Source: Paracoccaceae bacterium
GTDB taxonomy: Bacteria > Pseudomonadota > Alphaproteobacteria > Rhodobacterales > Rhodobacteraceae
Length of the DNA: 64,000 nt
Assembly: GCA_020637675.1 (NCBI GenBank)
Contig: JACKKD010000001.1
Span: 62,001-126,000, forward strand
Direction of reading: 5' to 3'
The notes beneath the pieces were generated by a model. It did not search any database, was not told the DNA's origin, and worked only from the letters and a program-made list of their open reading frames with translations. The first letter of the stretch is position 1. Each line of letters starts with the position of its first letter. This document shows, piece by piece, positions 58,705 to 64,000 of the stretch. The position numbers and the translations under genes were made by a program.

Positions 58705-59097
58705 TCAGTTGACCTTGACCTGCGGCGGAGCGCCGGTGCCGAAAAGGCCGTTGGCAGGCGGCGCCACGGTGCCGGCCGGGGCGGGATTGGCCCTCCGTCC
58801 GCCGCAGTCGTCGTCATCGTCGTGACAATCGTCGTCGTCATCATCGTCGTCTTCGTCTTCTTCGTCGTCATCGCCTTCGTCGTCATCGCCGCTGGCCAGG
58901 ACAAGGAGTCCCGCCACCGTTTCGCTGCGGGGCATCGCTTGCGCGGGTGTTCCGCCCGATGCACGGAGCCCCGGCACGATCAGGCCAGGCCCGGAGGGGG
59001 CCGGTTCCATGAGGCTCGGGCTTGCGCTCCAGACGGGGAGCCCGATCGCCGCCGAGAGCGCCGTCGAGGCAACGAGAAGGGAAAGAGGTTTTCGCAT
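58705..59097 (-). CDS. Exported Asp-rich acidic protein
   Basis: A 130-residue protein not assigned to a known family. It has a signal peptide (about 1-25) and a Pro/Gly-rich body. Residues 71-97 hold an almost pure Asp/Glu run interrupted by Cys91-His92, and Cys98 follows directly. The DNA (58805-58885) is a near-perfect GAC/GAT trinucleotide tract and may vary in length. The acidic stretch could bind calcium, iron or other cations in the periplasm. It lies in the same-strand cluster between a PepSY protein and DUF2271, so it is probably part of the redox system. Confidence 0.65.
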   Translation of the reverse strand: MRKPLSLLVASTALSAAIGLPVWSASPSLMEPAPSGPGLIVPGLRASGGTPAQAMPRSETVAGLLVLASGDDDEGDDDEEDEDDDDDDDDCHDDDDDCGGRRANPAPAGTVAPPANGLFGTGAPPQVKVN

Positions 59098-59117
59098 GAG
59101 GGATCTCCGTTGGTCTG

Positions 59118-59139
59118 CGCGCGCCGTCCTCGGCGCGCG
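59118..59139 (-). terminator. Hairpin upstream of the acidic-protein gene
   Basis: A perfect 9-bp stem CGCGCGCCG/CGGCGCGCG with a TCCT loop. It lies between the PepSY gene and the acidic-protein gene and may attenuate or stabilise their shared mRNA. There is no T-run. Confidence 0.4.
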
Positions 59140-59194
59140 ACCTGAGGGGTTCCTGACGGCGCTGCCGCGTCCGCTTCAGCTTGCCGTCAGGAAA

Positions 59195-59209
59195 CGCCCC
59201 GCCGGGGCG
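59195..59209 (-). terminator. Hairpin after the PepSY gene
   Basis: The stem CGCCCC (59195-59200)/GGGGCG (59204-59209) is followed on the minus strand by a short TTTCC. It lies 23 bp past the PepSY gene stop, a weak terminator or processing site. Confidence 0.4.
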
Positions 59210-59231
59210 GGACGCGTCCGGCGTCTGGGTC

Positions 59232-59552
59232 TCAGTTCGACTGGCTTTCCGGGGCGACCTGCGTCCCGCCTGCGACGGCGAAGGCCTCGATCCGCGCCTT
59301 CCGAACATCGAGCGTTGCCGGGTCGATCTCCACCTTGAGGAGATTGCCGCCGGGGTCGGCCGCGCGGACCTTGTAGCAGCCGTCGTCGATCTCCATCGCG
59401 CTGAGCGTCCAGCCGTAGTTGCCGGCCACCTGCGCGGCGGCCTCCTGGAGCGGCAGGGCCGTGGCCCGGGACACGCAATCGTCGTCATCGGCCAGCGCCG
59501 CGCCCGCCGGCAGGGCGGCGAGAACGGCGAGGGCGGCAAGAATCGGTTTCAT
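59232..59552 (-). CDS. Small periplasmic PepSY-domain protein
   Basis: A 106-residue exported protein. Signal peptide about 1-22, then LADDDDCVSRATALPLQEAAAQVAGNYGWTLSAMEIDDGCYKVRAADPGG, the PepSY fold used to bind or inhibit partner proteins. The two conserved cysteines (DDDC and DDGCYKV) could form a disulfide. It is a clear paralogue of the protein at 60359. Such PepSY proteins often accompany QseBC-type two-component systems and cytochrome b561 genes, as here. Confidence 0.85.
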   Translation of the reverse strand: MKPILAALAVLAALPAGAALADDDDCVSRATALPLQEAAAQVAGNYGWTLSAMEIDDGCYKVRAADPGGNLLKVEIDPATLDVRKARIEAFAVAGGTQVAPESQSN

Positions 59553-59663
59553 GGGTCAATCTCCATTGCTGCGGTTTTCCACTGCTTCGACTTTCCGCGG
59601 CCCGGCTGACGTTCGCCTGATCGCGGCGGGGAATCTGCTTCAGCCCCGTGTCAGGAACGAAAG

Positions 59664-59688
59664 CGGCCCCGCCGGGCAGGCGGGGCCG
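59664..59688 (-). terminator. Terminator of the cytochrome b561 gene
   Basis: A perfect 10-bp stem CGGCCCCGCC (59664-59673)/GGCGGGGCCG (59679-59688) with a 5-base loop is followed on the minus strand by CTTTCGTTCC. It lies 22 bp past the cytochrome b561 stop. Confidence 0.6.
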
Positions 59689-59709
59689 GGTCGGCGCGAG
59701 GCCGACGGC

Positions 59710-60366
59710 TCAGGCGATGTCGCCCGGTCCGGGGGCGCGCTTGACGCCGGTGACCATGGCAAGCACGAGATTCTCGCGGTGACGGAAGGACGCGAGGACG
59801 ACCCCTCCGACATGGAGTGCCACGAGGAGGAGCATGAGATTGGCAAGCGTCTCGTGCAGTGCCTCAAGTGCCTCCCCGCCGCGCTCGCCGTCATCGCCGT
59901 CGTCATCGGCAAGGGCCGGGGTCACGATCTGTGGAAGCGCCGGCAGCATCGCGAGTCGTTCGGGCTTCTCCATCAGCCATCCGGTGAAGGCGGTGCCGGC
60001 GAGCGTGACGATCAGTGCCGCGACCATCACCGCCCCGGCCGGGTTGTGGCCCAGATAGCGGCGCTCGCGTCCGCCGAGCATGTCGCGCACATAGGCGAGC
60101 GTCGTGGCCGGTCCGCGGAGGAACTGCGAGAATCGCGCGTATCGGCGGCCCGCGACCCCCCAGACGAGCCGGAAGCCGATCAGGCCCGCGACCGTGTAGC
60201 CTGCGACCTCGTGCAGGGGCTGAACCTCGTCCGCCGAAAGCCATGCGGTCGCGAAGGCGAGGACAAGGCCCCAGTGAAAGAACCTTACGAGCGGGTCCCA
60301 GACGCGGATCGTTCCGGGCGCGGCGGCCCCGGTCCAGTCCGCCCGCTGTGCAGATGTGTCAGTCAT
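59710..60366 (-). CDS. Cytochrome b561-family membrane protein
   Basis: A 218-residue di-haem b-type cytochrome with four transmembrane helices. Candidate haem ligands are in RFFHWGLVLAF, PLHEVAGY, LEALHETLAN and LVALHVGGVV. A charged loop (DDDGDDGERGGE, about 155-165) faces the periplasm or cytoplasm. It can move electrons across the membrane between quinol or the flavoprotein and a periplasmic partner. It overlaps the 3' end of the PepSY gene at 60359 by 8 bp and is cotranscribed with it. Confidence 0.88.
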   Translation of the reverse strand: MTDTSAQRADWTGAAAPGTIRVWDPLVRFFHWGLVLAFATAWLSADEVQPLHEVAGYTVAGLIGFRLVWGVAGRRYARFSQFLRGPATTLAYVRDMLGGRERRYLGHNPAGAVMVAALIVTLAGTAFTGWLMEKPERLAMLPALPQIVTPALADDDGDDGERGGEALEALHETLANLMLLLVALHVGGVVLASFRHRENLVLAMVTGVKRAPGPGDIA

Positions 60367-60673
60367 CGGTCTTTTCCCCGGTGACCTGCGCGGGGCCGCG
60401 CCTTTCCCGCTTGTATTCGAACTCGATCACATGAAGCGTCGCGGGATGCAGCGTCACCTCGATCCGGCGACCCTCGGCGTCGCTGCCGTCAACCTCGTAG
60501 CAGCCGTCGTCGATCTTGATCCTGTCGACCGTCCAGCCGTTCGCCTCTGCCAGCCGTGCGACCGCCTCGCGCGGCTGCCAGTCCGCCATGGGCACGAAAC
60601 AGTCGTCGTGCGCCCGCGCGGTGCCTGCGGCAAGAACCGCGACAAGCGCGAGAATTGTCAGTCCTTTCGGCAT
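60359..60673 (-). CDS. Small periplasmic PepSY-domain protein
   Basis: A 104-residue exported protein. Signal peptide about 1-21, then HDDCFVPMADWQPREAVARLAEANGWTVDRIKIDDGCYEVDGSDAEGRRIEVTLHPATL, the PepSY domain with two cysteines. It is the first gene of the leftward unit and overlaps the cytochrome b561 gene. Paralogous to the protein at 59232. Start at 60673 directly precedes the signal peptide. A much longer in-frame extension antisense to the response regulator is spurious. Confidence 0.86.
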   Translation of the reverse strand: MPKGLTILALVAVLAAGTARAHDDCFVPMADWQPREAVARLAEANGWTVDRIKIDDGCYEVDGSDAEGRRIEVTLHPATLHVIEFEYKRERRGPAQVTGEKTDD

Positions 60674-60719
60674 GGGCCAAACTCCCCCTGGCGGCCGTGG
60701 TGAGCAAACTCCTGCGCGG

Positions 60720-60774
60720 TGAAGCTGACGGGAGCCTGAAGCACGGGGCCCGGTCACCGTCAGCTTTGCTTCAG
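60720..60774. promoter_or_regulatory. Dyad-rich regulatory region between PepSY operon and two-component system
   Basis: GAAGCTGACGG (60721-60731) is inverted as CCGTCAGCTTT (60757-60767), 10 of 11 matching. CTGAAGC (60736-60742) is inverted as GCTTCAG (60768-60774). TGAAGC also repeats directly at 60720 and 60737, a 17-bp period. This is the likely binding region of the OmpR-type response regulator at 60818, controlling both directions. Confidence 0.6.
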
Positions 60775-60817
60775 ACCGGGCGGTCAGGAAGGCTGAAAGG
60801 GGAATGGAAGGGAACCG

Positions 60818-61477
60818 ATGCGCATCCTTCTGATCGAGGACGACACCGTTCTCGGCGCCGCCGTGCGCGACCAGATCGCGGGCGACGGCCATTCGGCGGA
60901 CTGGGTCACGCGGCTCGACGCCGCCGGCGACGCCATGGCCGGCGCGGTCTATGACCTCGTGCTCCTCGACCTGATGCTTCCGGACGGCCGCGGCATCCCT
61001 TTCCTGAAGCGTCTGCGCGCGCGCGGCGACGTGACGCCGGTCATAATCCTCACCGCGCTCGACCAGGTGTCCGACCGGATCGAGGGCCTGAACGCGGGGG
61101 CCGACGACTACCTGGTGAAACCCTTCGACCTCGCGGAGCTTTCCGCGCGGATCGGCTCCGTCGCCCGGCGCTACAGCGGCAATCCGAACCCGATCATCAG
61201 CCTCGGTGCGCTCGACATCGACCTGGCGGCGCGCAGCGTGCGCCGCGATGGCAGGCCGGTGCAGCTGACCGCCCGGGAATGGGCGCTCTTCGAAGCGCTG
61301 TTGTCGCGTCCCGGTCAGCTCCTGTCCAAGCCACAGCTGGAGGAAAAGCTCTATGCCTTCGATGCGGAGGTGGAGAGCAACACGATCGAGGTCCATGTCA
61401 GCCGCCTGCGCAAGAAGCTCGGCGCCGCGATCATCGAGACCGAACGCGGGCTCGGCTACCGGCTGGGCGGGGCATGA
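60818..61477 (+). CDS. OmpR-family response regulator (QseB/PmrA-like)
   Basis: A 219-residue regulator. The receiver domain (1-115) has the acidic pocket Glu7/Asp8/Asp9, phospho-acceptor Asp51 in LVLLDLMLPDG, and Lys in DYLVKPFDL. The winged-helix output domain (about 125-218) has LTAREWALFEALLSRPGQLLSK and VHVSRLRKKL. Its stop overlaps the kinase ATG (ATGA). It is divergent from a PepSY-cytochrome b561 unit with shared dyads, so it probably controls the redox cluster in response to the partner kinase. Confidence 0.93.
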   Translation: MRILLIEDDTVLGAAVRDQIAGDGHSADWVTRLDAAGDAMAGAVYDLVLLDLMLPDGRGIPFLKRLRARGDVTPVIILTALDQVSDRIEGLNAGADDYLVKPFDLAELSARIGSVARRYSGNPNPIISLGALDIDLAARSVRRDGRPVQLTAREWALFEALLSRPGQLLSKPQLEEKLYAFDAEVESNTIEVHVSRLRKKLGAAIIETERGLGYRLGGA

Positions 61478-62850
61478 GGCTGCCACGCAGCCTTCGCGGC
61501 CGGCTCGGGCTGTCGCTCGGGCTTGCGCTGACGCTGCTCTGGTTCGCCGCCGCCTCGGTCACCGCGTTCGTGGTCCGGCACGAACTGGACGAGGTCTTCG
61601 ATGCCACGCTGGAGGAAACCGCGCAGCGGATCCTGCCGCTTGCGGTCGTCGATATCGTCGGGCGCGAGGACGACGGCGTGACACAGCGGCTTGCCGCGAT
61701 CCGATCGCACGACGAGTTCTTCACCTACATCGTTCGCGACGCGCAGGGGCGCGTCCTGCTGCAATCCCACGACGCCGATCCCGGTGTATTCCCGGCCTAT
61801 GACGGCCCGGGGTTCCACGAGACGGCCACCCACAGGTTCTACAACGACGACGCGCTGCAGGGGACCGTCCGCATCTCCGTCGCGGAGCCGCTCGCGCACC
61901 GCAGGACGGTCGCGCGGCAGATCCAGATGGCGCTCGGCCTGCCGCTCCTCGTGGTGATCCCGGTCGCCCTTCTCGCCATCTTTCTGGCGGTCCGGGAAAG
62001 TCTCGGCGCGCTCGACCGCTTCGGCGCCCGGCTGACCGCCCGCAACGCCCGCGATCTTGCCCCTGTTCCGGTCCATGGCCTGCCCTCCGAACTGCTGCCT
62101 CTCGCCGGAACGCTGAACGCCCTTCTCGCCCGCCTGCGCGGCGCCTTCGAGGCCGAGCGCAGCTTCGCGGCCAATGTCGCGCACGAACTCAGGACGCCGC
62201 TTGCCGGCGCCATCGCGCAGGCGCAGCGGATCGGGACCGAGAGCGCCGAAGGCGCGGTCCGTTCGCGGGCGGGAGAGATCGAGGCGACGCTGAAGCGCCT
62301 CGCCCGCGTCTGCGAACGGCTCCTGCAGCTTGCCCGGGCGGAGGGCGGACGGCTCAGGCTCGACCAGCCGGCGGATCTCCGCCCCGTCGCCCGCATCCTC
62401 GTGGAAGACATCGGCCAGACGCTGCGCCCCGACCGCATCGGCCTGACGCTTCCCGACCGGCCGGTCATGTCGGACCTCGATCCGGATGCCTTTGCCATCC
62501 TCTGCCGCAACCTCGTCGAGAACGCGCTGCGCCACGGAGACCCCTCCGGGCCGGTCGCGGTGACGCTGGCCGAGGACGGGACCCTCACCGTGGCGAATGC
62601 GGGGCCCGCCGTACCGGCCGAGGCCCTCGCCCGCCTGACGGCGCGGTTCGAACGCGGCGGGTCGGCGACGGACGGCAGCGGCCTCGGCCTCGCCATCGTC
62701 TCGGCCATCGCCGAGCGCATCGGCAGCCCGCTGGTGCTTCGCTCGCCGCGGCCGGGGCAGGACGCCGGCTTCGAGGCGAGCGTCAGGCTACCGGTCCAGG
62801 GCGAAAGCCGGGCCGGTCAGCGCGCGCCCCAGGTATCGGACAGGCGATAG
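61474..62850 (+). CDS. QseC-like sensor histidine kinase
   Basis: A 458-residue kinase. Transmembrane helices at about 12-34 and 155-175 enclose a 120-residue periplasmic sensor (RHELDEVFDATLEETAQRILP opening, like QseC/PmrB). HAMP-like linker, H box FAANVAHELRTPLAG (His237), N box ILCRNLVENALRHG and G box GSGLGLAIVSAIAERIG. Metal, redox or organic signals are known for relatives. Coupled to the response regulator by ATGA. Its last 34 bp overlap the convergent racemase-family gene. Confidence 0.92.
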   Translation: MRLPRSLRGRLGLSLGLALTLLWFAAASVTAFVVRHELDEVFDATLEETAQRILPLAVVDIVGREDDGVTQRLAAIRSHDEFFTYIVRDAQGRVLLQSHDADPGVFPAYDGPGFHETATHRFYNDDALQGTVRISVAEPLAHRRTVARQIQMALGLPLLVVIPVALLAIFLAVRESLGALDRFGARLTARNARDLAPVPVHGLPSELLPLAGTLNALLARLRGAFEAERSFAANVAHELRTPLAGAIAQAQRIGTESAEGAVRSRAGEIEATLKRLARVCERLLQLARAEGGRLRLDQPADLRPVARILVEDIGQTLRPDRIGLTLPDRPVMSDLDPDAFAILCRNLVENALRHGDPSGPVAVTLAEDGTLTVANAGPAVPAEALARLTARFERGGSATDGSGLGLAIVSAIAERIGSPLVLRSPRPGQDAGFEASVRLPVQGESRAGQRAPQVSDRR

Positions 62851-63845
62851 CCCTCCGGCCATGGGTCGGAGGGGTCCAGCATGTGCTGGTGGATGCCGGT
62901 GACCCAGCCGCGACCGGATATCTCGGGCAGGATCGCGGGTTGGCCGCCGACCGTCGTCGTCCCGAGGATGCGGCCCCGGAAGGTCGAGCCGATCAGCGAG
63001 ACCGCCGTCAGCCGGTCCTCCATCCCCATCTCGCCGCGCGCGTGCAGCACCGCCATCCGCGCCGAAAGTGCCGTGCCGGTGGGCGAGCGGTCGACCTTGC
63101 CGGGCCGGATCGCCACGGCGGCGCCGGCGCGCAGTTCCGTCCCCTCGCGCGTCACGGGCCCGGCGAAGAGGCAGAAGGAGAAGTGCCGCCAGTCCGGGTT
63201 CTCGGGATGGTGAAAGCCCAGTTGTTCCGTCCCCGCCCGGGTGATCCGCACGCCGAGCGTCGCGATGTCGTGCGCCTCGTCCGCGGTCAGGCCGAAACCG
63301 AGCGACCTGGCATCGACGAAGACGAAGCTGTCGCCGCCATAGGCGGTGTCCACGGTCAGCGTCCCGAGCCCCTCCACCTCCAGACGCGCATCGAGTTTCG
63401 CGGCGAAGCTCGGCAGGTTCTGGACGAATATCCGCTCAGCCTTGCCGTTGCGGCACTCCGCGCGCACCCGGACGAGTCCCCCCGGCGCCTCCAGCACCAG
63501 ATGTGTCTCGGGCTCGGTCATCGGCAGGATGCCGCTGTCGAGCAGCACCGTCGAGACGCAGATGGAGTTCGAGCCGGACATCGGCGGCGTGTCCTCCGGC
63601 TCCATGATGATGAAGGCGGCGTCGGCCTCGGGGTGCTTCGGCGGGACGAGCAGGTTGACATGGCGGAACACACCGCCGCGCGGCTCGTTCAGGACGAAGC
63701 TGCGCAGGACCCCGTCGCGGGCGATCCAGCGCGACTGTTCCCAGATCGTGTCTCCCGGCGGCGGGGTGACGCCGCCGACGATCACGTCGCCCACCTCGCC
63801 CTCGGCATGGGCGGATATCACATGGATCGTCTTGCTGGTTCGCAT
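62817..63845 (-). CDS. Proline racemase superfamily protein lacking both catalytic cysteines
   Basis: A 342-residue diaminopimelate-epimerase-fold protein of the proline racemase/hydroxyproline epimerase/trans-3-hydroxyproline dehydratase family. The positions of the two racemase cysteines read Ser (PPMSGSNSICV) and Thr (DRSPTGTALSARMA), so two-base racemisation is not expected. A dehydratase or other one-base reaction is more likely. Other family features (AHAEGEVGDVIVGG, FVLNEPRGG, DTAYGGDSFVFVDA, GRILGTTTVGG) are intact. The start MRTSKTIH at 63845 follows a partial gene encoding a probable aconitase X protein, 7 bp upstream. Confidence 0.82.
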   Translation of the reverse strand: MRTSKTIHVISAHAEGEVGDVIVGGVTPPPGDTIWEQSRWIARDGVLRSFVLNEPRGGVFRHVNLLVPPKHPEADAAFIIMEPEDTPPMSGSNSICVSTVLLDSGILPMTEPETHLVLEAPGGLVRVRAECRNGKAERIFVQNLPSFAAKLDARLEVEGLGTLTVDTAYGGDSFVFVDARSLGFGLTADEAHDIATLGVRITRAGTEQLGFHHPENPDWRHFSFCLFAGPVTREGTELRAGAAVAIRPGKVDRSPTGTALSARMAVLHARGEMGMEDRLTAVSLIGSTFRGRILGTTTVGGQPAILPEISGRGWVTGIHQHMLDPSDPWPEGYRLSDTWGAR

Positions 63846-63852
63846 GGTGCCC

Positions 63853-64000
63853 TCATCGCAGCCAGTCGGGAAGCGTCTTCGCCGCGCGGCCGGTGACCGC
63901 AGCCTCGGCGCAGGCGGCAAGGCCGCCGAAGCGCAACGCGCGGCCGGAGAGGCCGGGGCCGTAGTGGGCGTATTTGCCGGAGTTCGTCATCAGGGCGCGC
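63853..64000 (-). CDS. Probable aconitase X protein, C-terminal fragment
   Basis: Only the last 48 codons are in the window, ending with TGA at 63853-63855. The translated end (LMTNSGKYAHYGPG, then RFGGLAACAEAAVTGRA) resembles the C-terminus of aconitase X (DUF521) proteins, whose bacterial members dehydrate cis-3-hydroxy-L-proline. The next gene, 7 bp downstream, is a proline-racemase-family protein, a typical partner in hydroxyproline catabolism. Assignment rests on this short tail plus context. Confidence 0.5.
   Translation of the reverse strand, partial: RALMTNSGKYAHYGPGLSGRALRFGGLAACAEAAVTGRAAKTLPDWLR

Noticed and set aside
58805..58885. Simple GAC/GAT tract considered as a non-coding microsatellite
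   Set aside because: It is in frame within a signal-peptide-bearing reading frame and encodes a coherent acidic segment, so it is annotated as part of a CDS.
1..64000. CRISPR arrays, rRNA operons, prophage or replication-origin signals
   Set aside because: No regularly spaced repeats, rRNA-like sequence, phage structural genes or DnaA-box clusters were found on reading through.

Overview
High-GC (roughly two-thirds G+C) chromosomal DNA from an alphaproteobacterium, most likely Rhodobacterales (Rhodobacteraceae/Paracoccaceae). The signs are tightly packed genes with ATGA/GTGA overlaps, an Mg-type HemB, G/C-rich palindromic hairpins typical of that family, and a phosphoglucomutase, hemB and mfd of rhodobacteral type. 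There are no rRNAs, phage genes, insertion sequences or CRISPR arrays. One tRNA (Asn, GUU) is present. The window mixes housekeeping genes with several compact catabolic, stress and redox cassettes.

Layout. 0-2.7 kb: arginase and ornithine cyclodeaminase with a divergent Lrp/AsnC regulator (arginine to proline). 2.7-8.6 kb: penicillin-acylase-family hydrolase, 3-hydroxyisobutyrate-dehydrogenase-like enzyme, SYLF lipoprotein, hemB and a small membrane protein. 8.6-17.8 kb: mfd, then a coupled operon (acyl-CoA ligase, DsbA-like isomerase, Bcr/CflA MFS pump) divergent from an XRE-cupin regulator, then pgm. 17.8-27.8 kb: a cell-wall amino-sugar salvage island of two divergent operons. One is murQ, a sugar ABC importer and a Gfo/Idh oxidoreductase. 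The other is a BadF-type amino-sugar kinase, a GntR regulator, a SIS deaminase and nagA. The shared promoter region carries two inverted copies of one 17-bp operator. 28-32.7 kb: rpe, thioredoxin-like protein, gph, a persulfide-dioxygenase-type MBL protein and a SulP transporter. 32.7-38.1 kb: FAD oxidoreductase, LuxR solo, and an arsenic operon (ArsR-ArsC fusion, GAPDH, ArsJ). 38.2-40.9 kb: a histidine kinase with no adjacent regulator, an MBL hydrolase and tRNA-Asn.

40.9-49.8 kb is a creatinine/creatine utilisation cluster: creatinase, creatininase, a LysR regulator, a polyamine-type ABC importer and a GlxA-type AraC regulator. Its three promoter regions share a previously unremarked inverted-repeat element (AATC-N4-GATTTC). 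50.2-54.2 kb holds surface-polysaccharide genes (GT2, epimerase, Wzt/Wzm-like exporter). At 54.5-55.0 kb lies an internally deleted duplicate of the GlxA-type regulator locus, which has also replaced the C-terminal tail of the neighbouring ApbE gene.

54.9-62.9 kb is a membrane redox cluster: ApbE, a PepSY-membrane/flavodoxin/NADPH-reductase fusion, a DUF2271 protein with a TGAS motif, an Asp-rich exported protein, two small PepSY proteins and a cytochrome b561. A divergent QseBC-type two-component system shares its dyad-rich promoter. The right edge holds a proline-racemase-superfamily protein lacking both catalytic cysteines and the C-terminus of a probable aconitase X protein, which suggests hydroxyproline metabolism.
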